The translations under genes were made by a program, and so were the position numbers. A stretch of 40,179 nt of DNA from Lentisphaerota bacterium (GTDB lineage: Bacteria > Verrucomicrobiota > Lentisphaeria > Victivallales > Victivallaceae), in assembly GCA_015061615.1 (NCBI GenBank), contig SUWE01000022.1, forward strand, positions 1 through 40,179. Reading direction: 5' to 3'. A model generated the notes under the pieces. That model worked only from the letters and a program-made list of their open reading frames with translations. It was not told the origin of the DNA and ran no database searches. Positions 7,116 to 17,700 of this stretch are shown here, piece after piece. The stretch's first letter is position 1; each line of letters opens with the position of its first letter.

Positions 7116-9868
7116 TTTGTTTTACCTCCTTGATTTTCAAAACAGCGGACAAAGGGAAGATACTCCTCTGTCAAATCAAAATAATTCAGCATTTCAGGGT
7201 TGAGACAATCCCATGCACGGGGCTTGAAGGGGAAAATGTACTCAAAACGGCTGTCGATAACATAACTGAATGAACGCACAAGTTTATCCGCAGTTGCCGC
7301 ATCAGGGGCAGAAATCTGCCACGCATTATCCTTCAGGGAAACCTGCGCTTTATCCGCCGGTCTGCCGACAGTGACCACGAATGCCGCTTTGCCGGAAAAA
7401 CTGCCTTTGACGGTTCTGATATCCGCTCCGGGAACAGCTTTTTTCTCAGCAAGGAACTTGAATAATTTTTCAAGCCGCTCCGCCTGACGGAGTTCGGAAG
7501 CGTTGGCATCCTGCGGCACAACGATTTCCATAACGATTTTTCCGCTGCTGTCAGCAAAGGGGAACTTCATCAAATCAGCTTTGCTGAAAGTGAAGTTTTC
7601 CGACTTGTACTCCATAACGATCTCCGCATCCGGCAGAACGGTCAATTTTTCCGGAGTGACCGCTTTGCCGTCAAGGGTCACTTTATCAAGGGCAAATCCT
7701 TCGATCCTGCGGGGGTGGAGTGCTGTTGCAAACTCTTTATTGCCCTCAAACTTCAAGCTGAAGGTTATTTTATTGATATCTTTGCAGGATGTGACCTTCA
7801 CCCGGACACCTTCTGCCGGAACACTGCTCAAACCGCAGACACTTTCATAAAGCACCGGCAGACGGGACAGAAGATCGGCATCAAAGGCGGTGACTCTGCC
7901 TTTGACACGGTTGACAGTTTCGGCATTGTCGCGCATTTTCCGTACCCAGAGATAGTTGTCACTGCCGAGGATATCATTGCCGGTTTCCGCCTTGCACTTA
8001 TCGGTCGTCTCATAGGGATTGCCCATAAAGATAACGCTGTTTTCACCTCTGCCGTAACGGGCGGAGTAGAAAAGTTTTTCACTGTCAACTTTCAATGGGA
8101 CCTGCGCCTGCCAGCCGATCTTGCGGAGTTCCAGCAGTTCGGGCATGATGTACTGTTCAAGTCCGAAACCGTTGGCGGTATTGTAAGTTCCGGTAAGTCC
8201 GTATTGAAAGTAGTTGAATATCAGATGCAGAGAAAGTTTTTCCAGTTCACTTTTGAACTCATCTTTGCTCATATTCCGCCAATCCGGCAGATAGTTGTAA
8301 AGGAATCTGCTGTAACCGTAACCGCGGGTCTGCATCGGTATCATACCCGCATTGTAGCGGACGACCGGCATGACACTGCGGAAGTTGTCTTCAAAAATTC
8401 CGTATTCAAGCATCGTGGTATCGCCTTTGCCGGTGATGCCGTTGAGCCAGACGAAAGTTCCGGGCAGCTCCTCATGGATGAAATCGGTCATTTTGATGAT
8501 CGCCACGGTCTGGTCGATAAACACCCCTTTTTCATCCCACGCCCTGCCGGGCATATCGGGATTTTTTGAAGCCGGTCCGCGGTAGTACGCTCCCGGAGTA
8601 ACACAGTCAAGGGCAAATCCGGGCATACCGAGGTCGGCATGGATTTTTCCGGTATCCTCTCTGAATTTTTTACCGAAACTTGTCCCGTATGAAAACACCC
8701 GCACATGCTGGTCCCACGGAGTACACCACGGTGAAAGATATTTTGCGACCTTATCCGTATCATCGACTATTGAATCCGGATAACGGGAAACAGCAAGCTG
8801 ATTTTCGCACCATACTCCGGCGGCGCTGTTGTAAAAGGCATAACCGAAATCTTTCGCGTATTTACGGAAAACTTTTTTGCGCTGAGCATGGAATTTTTCG
8901 TGGGATAAATTGCGGTAATCGAAAACTTCCCCGGCGATTTTTGTGTTGTAATACCATTTGAAAGGTGTGTGCGGCTTGTACTCCCACAAATCCGCTTCGC
9001 CGTAGATATCCCCGGCGCGCTTGAATGGGACGAATGCCCAGGTCAAACTGGCGTGATAGCGGCGCTCAAGTTCATAATCCGGAATATTGTTCCAGCTTTC
9101 AAGATACTGTTCAGTTCCCCAGATATAGGGATTGTCAGGGGAAACGACCGGGGCAAAGAGTTCCGGGAAGGCATCGAACATGCGCTGTACCATCGCTTCT
9201 TCTTTACCGTATCTGGTGGCAGTGACGCCGGCAAGCATTTTGAATGAAACAGTTCTGCCGGGGGCGACCGCATGGCGCTGATTGAAGGTGAAACGGTAAC
9301 GGTTCTGACCGGATTTTTCAAGTATCGCGGCGTGGTAGCTGATAAGTTCATGCGGCGGTTCTCCGGCGAAAAGAGTATATTTTTCACCGATGAGCGCGGC
9401 GGCGGGAAAAACCTGTGTCACACCCGCAAGTTTCTGATTGGGGCGGCCTTTCAACCCCTCTCTGCGTATCGGCAGAGTTTTGACTTGAAGTGTTTCATAA
9501 CCGTTGAAGAAGAAATATTTTTTTGATGCCGGAAGAGAAAATGACAACTCCGGCTGCAAGAAGAGTTCCTTATTGCTCCTGTTGACGATCTCAGCATCAA
9601 AAAGCAGGATACCGCCTTTCATCTGCGGTTTGAAAGTAAGGATATATCCGTTTGCCGAAAGGATAAGTTTGCCGCCGTTGATTTTTCCGGCAAGACGGTC
9701 ATATTTTTTGCTTTTGCCGTTATATACCCGCACTTCCCCGGCATAAGAAGCACCGTCGGCACTCAGCCGGATATGGGGGGCGGATGGTTTGAGTTCCCAC
9801 TTGAACTCCGCGCCGTCGGCAAGCAGTGAAAACAGCGCAAGAACGGTGAACAGTAAAATGTTTTTCAT
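7112..9868 (-). CDS. Large secreted glycoside-hydrolase-like protein, family not recognised
   Basis: 918 aa with a signal peptide (MKNILLFTVLALFSLLADG). An N-terminal beta-sandwich (~20-230) is followed by a region rich in Trp, Tyr and Asp with the look of a TIM-barrel hydrolase (~240-610), for example GMPGFALDCVTPGAYYRGP, DFIHEELPGTFVWLNG and MLEYGIFEDNFR, then C-terminal beta domains. The layout recalls clan GH-D (alpha-galactosidase-like) enzymes, but I cannot name a family or assign catalytic acids. AGGAG precedes the start by seven bases. It is flanked by the two paralogous secreted proteins, 19 bases after one and overlapping the other by four, suggesting the three act on the same extracytoplasmic glycan. 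Confidence 0.85.
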   Translation of the reverse strand: MKNILLFTVLALFSLLADGAEFKWELKPSAPHIRLSADGASYAGEVRVYNGKSKKYDRLAGKINGGKLILSANGYILTFKPQMKGGILLFDAEIVNRSNKELFLQPELSFSLPASKKYFFFNGYETLQVKTLPIRREGLKGRPNQKLAGVTQVFPAAALIGEKYTLFAGEPPHELISYHAAILEKSGQNRYRFTFNQRHAVAPGRTVSFKMLAGVTATRYGKEEAMVQRMFDAFPELFAPVVSPDNPYIWGTEQYLESWNNIPDYELERRYHASLTWAFVPFKRAGDIYGEADLWEYKPHTPFKWYYNTKIAGEVFDYRNLSHEKFHAQRKKVFRKYAKDFGYAFYNSAAGVWCENQLAVSRYPDSIVDDTDKVAKYLSPWCTPWDQHVRVFSYGTSFGKKFREDTGKIHADLGMPGFALDCVTPGAYYRGPASKNPDMPGRAWDEKGVFIDQTVAIIKMTDFIHEELPGTFVWLNGITGKGDTTMLEYGIFEDNFRSVMPVVRYNAGMIPMQTRGYGYSRFLYNYLPDWRNMSKDEFKSELEKLSLHLIFNYFQYGLTGTYNTANGFGLEQYIMPELLELRKIGWQAQVPLKVDSEKLFYSARYGRGENSVIFMGNPYETTDKCKAETGNDILGSDNYLWVRKMRDNAETVNRVKGRVTAFDADLLSRLPVLYESVCGLSSVPAEGVRVKVTSCKDINKITFSLKFEGNKEFATALHPRRIEGFALDKVTLDGKAVTPEKLTVLPDAEIVMEYKSENFTFSKADLMKFPFADSSGKIVMEIVVPQDANASELRQAERLEKLFKFLAEKKAVPGADIRTVKGSFSGKAAFVVTVGRPADKAQVSLKDNAWQISAPDAATADKLVRSFSYVIDSRFEYIFPFKPRAWDCLNPEMLNYFDLTEEYLPFVRCFENQGGKTK

Positions 9869-9887
9869 CTTTTTACTCCTGTGTTAA

Positions 9888-11000
9888 TCATATCAAAAGA
9901 TCAAAAGTGCTTCCATCCGGCAGAGAGCCGGTTATTTTACTGATTTTTCCGCATTGCATATCAAAGGCAAATCCGTATTTTCTGCCTGCAAAAAGTTCTG
10001 TCGTACTGATTTCTGCGGATTTTTCCGCACCGTCACCTTTGACGGATATCGTGATCCTGCCTGCGGGAACTCTGCGGGCGGGGGAAAGAGTCAATATCAA
10101 TCTGCCGTTGACACTTCCGGCATCAACAGCAGTTGTTCCGGCAATATCTTTTATATCGGTTATTCCGTAAAAAACGGCGAAGATACAGCTGAATTTACGC
10201 TTTGCCTGAGGAGCAAGAAGCGATTTGTTCAGCACCGCTTCCATTGAGCGGTAAGAGAGAGTGCCTTCCTTTCCATGCCATGTATAAAATGCACCGTCGG
10301 GAAAAAACTCCTCCGGCGGAACGATTATTGCCAATGCGCACTTTTCCGCCGGATAAACCGTTGCGACCCAGTTGCGCGCCGGAGCATACAATCCCGATGG
10401 ACCATCGGTAATCAAATCGCGTTCAACAAACTTCGTATTGCCGAGCGTATGGCTCTTTGCTCCTCCTTTTGCGGGGATGAGCAGTCGGGTGCTGTCTGCA
10501 TCAGCAGGAGAAAACGCGTACCACGGAGCGAGGAAAAAATCCTTTTTCCGGTCGCGGTTGAAAACCTCTGCTTCGCAGAAAAAAAGTGTCTCATTCGGAG
10601 CAAGTGTAACTTTGCGTTTGACATCCACTGCCAGACCGCCGTACCACTTGTTTTCAAAAATGATACTGCGGGCATCCGGACGGCTGACACGGCTTTTGCC
10701 GTCACGGGATGCAACATAATTTTTCCAGAAATTTTCCCCGCAGCCGAAAGAGTTGTTGCGGTAAAATCCGTAAAGCGGATCGACACTTACTCTGGTAAGC
10801 GTGCGGGGGAGCAGCAGGCATTTGTCCGAAGGTTTCAACCGTATCTGATCAAGTCTGCCCAGAGAATCAGGGAGAAACTCCAGAGTGAAAAAACGGTTTT
10901 CCAGAGTCACCTTCCGGTAGGAAAGCTCAACTTCGGCAACTGCGGCGGAAAGCACCGCCGCAGCTGTCAGCAGCAGAAAAAGAGTGAACTTTTTCATCAT
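9888..11000 (-). CDS. Secreted protein of unknown function, paralog of 5970-7115
   Basis: 370 aa with a signal peptide (MMKKFTLFLLLTAAAVLSAAVA). It shares with the 381-aa protein the opening VTLENRFFTLEFLPDSLGRLD, the GxxNSFGCGENF/GNEFGSCDSF region, and a central SxRLLIPA/xNLFIPL segment, then diverges. Family unknown; a mutarotase-like beta fold is possible. The gene sits between the prepilin-like gene (31-base gap) and the 918-aa gene (19-base gap). The start could be the first or second ATG; GAGG lies eight bases before the first. Confidence 0.83.
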   Translation of the reverse strand: MMKKFTLFLLLTAAAVLSAAVAEVELSYRKVTLENRFFTLEFLPDSLGRLDQIRLKPSDKCLLLPRTLTRVSVDPLYGFYRNNSFGCGENFWKNYVASRDGKSRVSRPDARSIIFENKWYGGLAVDVKRKVTLAPNETLFFCEAEVFNRDRKKDFFLAPWYAFSPADADSTRLLIPAKGGAKSHTLGNTKFVERDLITDGPSGLYAPARNWVATVYPAEKCALAIIVPPEEFFPDGAFYTWHGKEGTLSYRSMEAVLNKSLLAPQAKRKFSCIFAVFYGITDIKDIAGTTAVDAGSVNGRLILTLSPARRVPAGRITISVKGDGAEKSAEISTTELFAGRKYGFAFDMQCGKISKITGSLPDGSTFDLLI

Positions 11001-11031
11001 GACAAATGCCTCATGCTGAATTTGTCAGCAA

Positions 11032-11832
11032 TCAGTTGATGCAGGAGCCGGACTCATTGCCGCCGGTTCCGTGGCAGGGACGCATATCCCATTTGCCGGA
11101 TTCGACTTTGTCATCGTATTCAGCGGCGATACCGCACGGATTGCGGACCTGAGTGGTGTTTTTGAACTCCGCATGACCGTCAAGCAGAACGACGTTGATT
11201 CCGGAGTTGTGACGGAACTCGATTCCGGGGTTGGAACCGACACCGGCAAGTCCGGCAAGCTGCGGATAGGTGTACCACAAATGCACCGAATCACCGAAAC
11301 TGGTGGAAGACATCCCCATATCAACACGGTTCTGCGAGGGCATGGAATCCATGAAACACGCCATGCGGCTGGGGTTTTTGAAGTTGCCTTTGGTCGCGGC
11401 AAGAGTGATCTGATTATCGTAGTAACCCCAGATATTTACAAGAATACCGTAGTTGAGATTGCTGGAGTTGAACTCCCAGTTGGGTGAAGATGCACAGCGG
11501 GTGACATCTTTCGCCAGAATGCCGTCTTTTTCAAACTGCTCAAACCATCTGGTATTGTGGGGGGCGTATGCGCTGTAATAGCCTTTGTAATAGCCGCCGG
11601 GGCAGTATTCATCGTTGGCATCCTGATAAAATTTCCACGACTGACCGAGCTGTTTCAAGTTGGACATACAGCTGGCACTGCGGCCGCGTTCACGGGCACT
11701 GTTCAAGGCAGGGAGCAATATCGCCGCCAGAATGGCGATGATCGCAATGACAACGAGCAGTTCAATAAGAGTAAAGCTCTGCTTTACTCCGCCACGGCGG
11801 AGCGTCAATTGGTTGGAAACGGTGTTTTTCAT
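11032..11832 (-). CDS. Prepilin-like H-X9-DG protein (GH127 operon)
   Basis: 266 aa. A type IV prepilin/pseudopilin N-terminus follows a 19-residue leader: [16 protein letters not shown], then [13 protein letters not shown], with Glu at +5. The residue before Phe+1 is Ser, not the usual Gly. The C-terminal part has [12 protein letters not shown], the H-X9-DG motif of prepilin-processing-associated proteins common in Planctomycetes and Lentisphaerae. The ATG at 11832 was chosen because AGGAGG lies seven bases upstream; an in-frame upstream extension of 18 residues has no ribosome site. Third after the promoter-proximal regulator region, directly downstream of GH127. Probably exported and assembled, or held, by a type II secretion-like machine; partner and substrate unknown. 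Confidence 0.9.
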   Translation of the reverse strand: MKNTVSNQLTLRRGGVKQSFTLIELLVVIAIIAILAAILLPALNSARERGRSASCMSNLKQLGQSWKFYQDANDEYCPGGYYKGYYSAYAPHNTRWFEQFEKDGILAKDVTRCASSPNWEFNSSNLNYGILVNIWGYYDNQITLAATKGNFKNPSRMACFMDSMPSQNRVDMGMSSTSFGDSVHLWYTYPQLAGLAGVGSNPGIEFRHNSGINVVLLDGHAEFKNTTQVRNPCGIAAEYDDKVESGKWDMRPCHGTGGNESGSCIN

Positions 11833-11886
11833 AGTCGGGACCTCCTTTTTTTCTGGATTTCTGGGGAACACTTGAAATTGCCACAC

Positions 11887-13725
11887 TTATAAATAACGGT
11901 TCCAGACACACATATTGGTCTTTCCCCGGTTCTGCCACAGAGCATAGGGTACGGCACAGAAGACGGTTTCCTCATATTCAGGAAATCCGGTGTAGTAAAG
12001 TCCGGTATCAGGCATCTTTTCCCGGTAAGCGGTGCCGCGGATGGCGACCGTGCCTTCCGGCAGACCCTCAACAGTACCCAGTTCAAAATCCTGCTCACTT
12101 TCAATCAGCAGTTCGCGGACGGGGAACTGCTGGTCGATTTCTTCCAGAGCATAAACGATCGGACCGCGTTTCAGCGCCGCTTTGCCCAGATTGCAGGTGA
12201 TTTTGCTGTGGGCAAGCATCACTTCGACCGGCATATCCAGTACCATTTCAACTTTGTCGCCCGCCTTCCACTGCCGTTTGATAAGTGCGGAATCACATTT
12301 TTCACCGTTGACTTTGATGCTGTGATTGCGGCACCATGACGGAATACGCAGTTTCAAAGTGAACTCCGCATCGCTGTTGATGATTATGCCGATATTGCCG
12401 TCATAAGGATAATTTCCGGTGATTTCGATTTTCACACTCTGATTTCCGACTTTCAGCTCAGCCTTGTTCGCCGCCGGAATGTTCACATGCAGTTCATCAG
12501 CGGACATGGAATAGATAAATGTTCCCAGCTGGGGCAGGAAACGCGAAAAACTTGTCGGACAGCACGGACAGCTGAACCACGGCTGTCTTTCCGGCGCGCC
12601 GTAGTTGTAAAAGCTGCTGTTCTCATCAACTTCCAGATAATTTGAGTAAAAATAGGTGTTTCCGGCAAGACTCACACCGGAAAGCACACCGTTGTAAAGC
12701 GCAGTTTCAAGCACATCGAGATATTCCGTTTTGCCGGTGAGGTTGAAAAGCCGGCGCGACAGCTGCACCAATCCCATTGCGGCACAGCTTTCAGCATACA
12801 TCAATGCGCCGTTGGACAGATCGTAAGCCTTGGTAAAGGCTTCGTAGTGGAAAGTCGAACCGATACCGCCGGTAATGTACATTCTTTCATTGACGATGCT
12901 GGCGAAGATTTTTTCGCAATGGGCAAGCAGTTCGGTATCACCGGTTTCATAAGCGGTATCCGCCATTCCGGAGTAGAGATATACCGCACGCACGGCGTGT
13001 CCCTGAGCTGTCTGCTGTTCACGCACCGGTTTATCCGCCTGACGGATGCCGCGCATGACTTCGTACTGCCACTCGTCGGTCGGGAACACATTGGGTTCAG
13101 TTCCGCGATCGTTGATAAAGTAGCTTGCAAGTTTCAGATAACGCTCATTACCGGTTGCACGGTAGAGCTTTATCAATGCAAGTTCGATTTCCTCATGACC
13201 GGGCCAGCCGCGGCGTTTGCCCTCATCCAGACCGAAAACGCTGTCGATATAATCGGCATAACGGCACATTGCCTTGAAAAGTTTGTCTCCGCCGGGCAGA
13301 TCTTTTCCGGCGACTGCCGCTTCGATCAGGTGTCCGGCGCAGTAAAGTTCGTGGATACGGTTCAGATATTTCCAGCGGTCCTGCGGAGCGGCACCGGAAA
13401 TATAGGAGTTGAGATACCCATCCGGCTGCTGACAACCGACGATCTTATCGACCCAGGTTTCAAATGTTTTCTGAAGTTCGTCATTTTTTTCAAGTTTCAG
13501 CGCGTAAGCGATACCTTCGAGGATTTTAGCGGTGTCGGAGTCATAAAAATATTCACGCAGACCTTTGTATCCTTCAAGGTCAAAAGCATTGATTCTGCCG
13601 CTTTCCTCAGCTTTTCTGATGGCGGAAGGGATGGTGGAAGTAAGCGCGGTTTTCCGGCGCGGAGCAAGTATACCGTCATTCAGACGGACATCGGCAATGC
13701 CGGGGGCTTCAAGTTTTTTCATCAT
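11887..13725 (-). CDS. GH127 beta-L-arabinofuranosidase family protein
   Basis: 612 aa, no signal peptide, so probably cytoplasmic. It has the alpha/alpha-barrel layout of GH127 and its zinc-site residues as described for HypBA1: a Glu in GGIGSTFHYEAF (~295), Glu312 and Cys314 in YAESCAAMG, and the Cys pair at 388-389 in FSCPCCPTSFSR. These match the Glu/Cys cluster in which one Cys is the nucleophile. A C-terminal beta domain follows after ~410. Known members release beta-L-arabinofuranose from short oligosaccharides, though related sequences have other specificities. First gene of the minus-strand operon, divergent from the AraC gene; AAGGA lies eight bases before the first of two adjacent ATGs. 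Confidence 0.92.
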   Translation of the reverse strand: MMKKLEAPGIADVRLNDGILAPRRKTALTSTIPSAIRKAEESGRINAFDLEGYKGLREYFYDSDTAKILEGIAYALKLEKNDELQKTFETWVDKIVGCQQPDGYLNSYISGAAPQDRWKYLNRIHELYCAGHLIEAAVAGKDLPGGDKLFKAMCRYADYIDSVFGLDEGKRRGWPGHEEIELALIKLYRATGNERYLKLASYFINDRGTEPNVFPTDEWQYEVMRGIRQADKPVREQQTAQGHAVRAVYLYSGMADTAYETGDTELLAHCEKIFASIVNERMYITGGIGSTFHYEAFTKAYDLSNGALMYAESCAAMGLVQLSRRLFNLTGKTEYLDVLETALYNGVLSGVSLAGNTYFYSNYLEVDENSSFYNYGAPERQPWFSCPCCPTSFSRFLPQLGTFIYSMSADELHVNIPAANKAELKVGNQSVKIEITGNYPYDGNIGIIINSDAEFTLKLRIPSWCRNHSIKVNGEKCDSALIKRQWKAGDKVEMVLDMPVEVMLAHSKITCNLGKAALKRGPIVYALEEIDQQFPVRELLIESEQDFELGTVEGLPEGTVAIRGTAYREKMPDTGLYYTGFPEYEETVFCAVPYALWQNRGKTNMCVWNRYL

Positions 13726-13776
13726 ATCGTATCATTCCTTTTCTGTTAAGGAGAACTTTTGAAATTGCCTGATTTT

Positions 13777-13805
13777 AATATACCACTGCAATTTTTGCTT
13801 GTAAA
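13777..13805 (-). promoter_or_regulatory. Predicted promoter of the GH127 operon
   Basis: On the minus strand TTTACA (13805-13800), a 17-bp spacer and TATATT (13782-13777). Its -35 box overlaps the -35 box of the divergent AraC-gene promoter almost completely, so only one polymerase could bind at a time. Confidence 0.7.
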
Positions 13806-13827
13806 TAGTGCTTTGCGGGATTATATT
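13799..13827 (+). promoter_or_regulatory. Predicted promoter of the AraC-type regulator gene
   Basis: TTGTAA (13799-13804), 17-bp spacer, TATATT (13822-13827), 24 bases ahead of the start codon. AAGGAG in the leader is the ribosome site. Shares five of six -35 bases with the divergent GH127 promoter. Confidence 0.7.
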
Positions 13828-13850
13828 ACACAATAAGGAGACAAATTACC

Positions 13851-14681
13851 ATGTCAAGAGAAATTTTACATGCCGGGAAATTCATTTCCCGCGGCAAGGG
13901 CAGACACATCACACGGGTTATGGAAAGTCATGAACTTATTGCAGTTCTGTCCGGAGAACTCAATATGTTTGAGGAGGAACGCTACTTCCGTATCCGCAGC
14001 GGTGAATATCTCATTTTGCAGCGGGGCAGAAAGCACGGGGGATTGACAAATTACTCAGCAAACCTCTCATTTTTCTGGATACATTTTCTCGATGATGATA
14101 TCGTTGCCGAAGTGCCGCAAAGCGGAAAACTTTCGGAACACTCCCCCTTGCCCTCTTATGCTCAAATGTATCTGCTGGAGCAGTCACGCACCGAACCTGA
14201 CAGAGAAAGTCTGGCTCTGCTTTTTGAACTTATGCTCAGAGAGATCCGCCGTTCTTCGGCGATCGCATCGGAAACATTCACCACTCCGCTTGCCGATGCC
14301 GCAAGAAGATATCTGCTTGTGCATTACACCGAACCCGTATCATTGCACAGTATCAGCAGTGAACTGCACTGCAACCCGAAGTATCTCGGACAGATCTATC
14401 ACCGTATCTACGGGGAAACATTGATAACAACTCTGAACCGCCTGCGTATTGAACGGGCATATCAGCTGCTTATCATGGGGGAGTTGTCCGTAAAGGAAAC
14501 GGCACAGAACTGCGGCTTCAACGATATGGCATATTTCCGGCGGCAGTTCATCAAATACTGCAACATGACCCCGCGGGAATTTATCTATCAGAAACGCGCC
14601 GGATTCCTGAACACCGACAGCGGCGCCAGAATCAATATCGGCAATCCGGCATCTTCCCGCAACGAACTTGGCAAAGAATAA
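13851..14681 (+). CDS. AraC-family transcriptional regulator
   Basis: 276 aa. An N-terminal cupin-like sensor half (~1-140) includes HELIAVLSGELNMFEE and IRSGEYLILQRGRKH. The C-terminal double helix-turn-helix (~165-260) has VSLHSISSELHCNPKYLGQIYHR (first helix pair) and LSVKETAQNCGFNDMAYFRRQF...TPREF (the classic second motif). It is divergent from the GH127 operon across an intergenic region with interlocked promoters, so it probably controls that operon in response to a sugar product; the ligand is unknown. The last ~20 residues after the HTH are likely unstructured. AAGGAG lies ten bases before the ATG. Confidence 0.93.
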   Translation: MSREILHAGKFISRGKGRHITRVMESHELIAVLSGELNMFEEERYFRIRSGEYLILQRGRKHGGLTNYSANLSFFWIHFLDDDIVAEVPQSGKLSEHSPLPSYAQMYLLEQSRTEPDRESLALLFELMLREIRRSSAIASETFTTPLADAARRYLLVHYTEPVSLHSISSELHCNPKYLGQIYHRIYGETLITTLNRLRIERAYQLLIMGELSVKETAQNCGFNDMAYFRRQFIKYCNMTPREFIYQKRAGFLNTDSGARINIGNPASSRNELGKE

Positions 14682-14691
14682 ATTTCCCCTG

Positions 14692-14727
14692 CAAAAAAAA
14701 ACGGAGCTGAGTTTTGCGCTCAGCCCC
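14692..14727 (-). terminator. Terminator of the 1644-aa gene and its operon
   Basis: On the minus strand GGGGCTGAG (14727-14719) pairs with CTCAGCTCC (14711-14703) around CGCAAAA, followed by a G and a run of nine T. The 5' arm and loop read GGGGCTGAGCGCAAAAC, the same 17-mer as in the palindrome at 39914-39952 and in the lnt end. Confidence 0.85.
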
Positions 14728-14743
14728 GCAGATAAGTCGGGTT

Positions 14744-17700
14744 TTACTCAAGTACCATTGTGTACTGGTCGCCTGAGTAATATTTTGCTCCGAGGGCGGA
14801 GTTGACCATTTTTCCGTCATTCAGACGGTTGTGCATCATATTGAAATGCAGTTTTGTTCCTGATGCTTTGGTGACGCCGATCTCTTTGAGCGGAACGATG
14901 AACATCGCCTGCCAATGGGCGGGATTTTTCACATCCAGCTCATGTTTTGAGGGGAAGATAATATTCTTCTTCGCCTTGTGTTTCAGTGCGGAGTCACCGG
15001 TGTAACGTTCTTTGTAGGTGTTGCCTTTGGCATCGACCACGGTATGAAAGAACATACCGGGGTCGTTGTTGAATGCGACAAGAGCTTCCACACTGTCACC
15101 GAAGAAGGGCAAGCCGTTGTCTCCGGTGCGGCAGTCAAAGATTTTGTCCGCTTTTTCCACGATATCGTAGTAGAAATAGAGATTTTTACCGTCGTGTGCG
15201 ACTTTTGCCGTCATCGGGAACTTCGGTTTTGCCACCCGGTCAAGCAGATCGTGAGCCACCCCGGCGGCGGGAATATTCTTCCACTCTGCCCAAGTCGGCT
15301 TTTTGGCAACTTTCGGAGCTTTGACAGTGACTTTCGCCTCTTTTTTAGTAAGAGAAAGCACATCTTCAGCTTTTTCTCCGGCGGGCAGAGCATCGGCAGT
15401 ATCAAGTATTTGGAAACTGATATTCTTGTTCGCACTGCAATGGGTCATAACTGCGGAAATCAGCAGGCGGTTATCCCAGTTTGCCGGAGCGCCGATATTC
15501 CAGAGATCGAGCCAGACGGTGACCTCTTTAATTGTCTGACTGCGTGCCATATCGTTGAACATCCAGTAATACTGCGGCAGGCGTTTTGCACCGTAATTGA
15601 AAAGAACGGTTTTATTTTCCACATTGAATTTTCCGTAAGCACCAGCGGCACGGATGGTGTAGCCCTCTTTGGTTCCGAAGTCGAGGAAAAGTCCGATGTA
15701 GTGAGCAGGGTTGTCGTGACGCGGTGAGTGTCTGCCCGATGAGCTGGAACCGTATTTGTTATTCACCCAGAGGTTGCTTGCCATTTTGATTTTGAGATAA
15801 CGTTTAACGTTATTCAGTTCCAATGCTCCGGCAGTTTTATTCCAGTAAGTCGCCATCTGATTGCGGGTCTTAACATCCACAGAAAGTGTCTGCGGATCAA
15901 CTTTCGCATCGGAACAGTTTTCCGTTCCGATCGAGATGACTTTGGAAACTTTCATTCCCTTGACATCCACATCACATGCCTTTTCAACCGGAAGTTCTTT
16001 CTGACTCTGCATGACCTCCTGAAGTTCGGTCTTTCTTGCCAGAGCGCGGACAGTGGACTTCGCTGTCGCCGCCGGATTTCCGGGGAGTCCGGCGGTGATG
16101 ACATAGCGGGCATCAAGAGTGGTGGTCGGCAGTTTGATACTGATATTGTTTTTGCCGCTGACAACTTTGATGTTTTTACTGTAAACGGTGTTTTCTCCGT
16201 CGGAAATGGAAAGCGCGACCTCTTTGCCGTCATAGCTTTCAGGAACAGTCAGTACCGCACGCATATTGTAACCGAAACGGCGCACTTTCAGTTCCAAAGT
16301 TCCGGAAAGTTTTTCCGCATCGGCAAAGGCGGCTTTGACTTCGCTCTTTCCGGCGGCGGGAATTTTCACCACGGCAAGCATCACACCGTTGTCACGGAAA
16401 TAGTTCCATTTTGCCGCTTCTCCGTTGACGGTGATATTTGCCGGAACTTTGCCTTCAGGGATGATGACTGCGATTTCGGAGTTTTTCTCCTCGGAATCGA
16501 CCGTAAGTTTGTCATAATCACCTGTGACGGTGAATCCGGGCATACCGGAAATACGGTGATAGGTCGGGTGACCGCGGTAGCTCCACACAAAGGCGGGAAC
16601 CTGGGTAAGGGTGTAAAGTACGGCGATATTTGAGGGCAGTTCCAGTTCAGCGGAAATCCTGCCGTTGACGATCTTCACTTCTCCCATATACACAGGAACA
16701 GTGACGCGGTCGCTTATCCAGTTGTTTTTCTCATACGCTTCACGGATGGCGGGTTCACCGAATCCGCACTCGTAATCATTGGCGTTTTTCACCCGCACCG
16801 CATAGGTGTAAACAGGTTTGGCAGGGTCGAAACCGAAAGGAGCGGCATTGAAACTGATAAGCTCTTTTTTGGTCTCTTTGGCATGATTTTTGAGGAAGAT
16901 GAATGCACTTTTTTCCTGCTTCATCGGGAACGATTCAAGCGTAGTATCAGCATCAAAACGCCAGTTCGGTTTGATTCCCGCTTCGACCAGTTCCAGCTGG
17001 CGCACCTGATGACGGGCGGAAATATAACCGACATCGCCGACTCTTTTGCCGCGGCTGTGGAGTGAGGGAAGAAGACCGGTACCGATCATATAATCTTCCA
17101 ATGGACCATTGGTCGTACCGATCCAGTAAATGTAGATCGGGTAATGGAGTTTATTGCGGTGCTGGAAAAGTTTGAATTTATACATATTGATCGCACCGTT
17201 TCTCCAGTTTGAAACGATGTCGCTGAATGATTCAAGAAAGCCGAAGTCACCCTGCGGATTGTAGGGAACGTTGAAGAATACGGCACGTTCCGGGTTGTCT
17301 TTCATCATCCGTCTGCGGATCTCATCGTGCATGAAAAGAGATCCTGTCATTTCATCTCTTTTCATATTTTCCCAATCTTCGGCAAAAGCACCGACAGTAC
17401 CGCCGTCGAGATAGAAAACATCCAGATCAAGTCCATTCATCTGTTTGCAGATGGTATCGACCGCATCTTTGCGGGATGCTTCATGGCTGAATTTACGCAG
17501 GAAGTTCAGTACGATTTCCGCACCGGGGAAGTAGTTTGCCGCCGAACCTTCACGGGTCTTGGAAATAAACCAGTCAGGATGTTTGGCAAAGATATTGGAG
17601 TTGGCGCCTGCTGACCAGAGCCAGTTGTAAACGCCGAGTTTCAGAGTCGGGTTGATTTTACGCAGATTCTGATAGCGTTCACGCAGGGCTTTGGCGGTAC

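Noticed and set aside
12847-13749. 300-codon plus-strand frame antisense to GH127
   Set aside because: GH127 has its catalytic residues in the opposite frame; the antisense frame has no ribosome site or family features.
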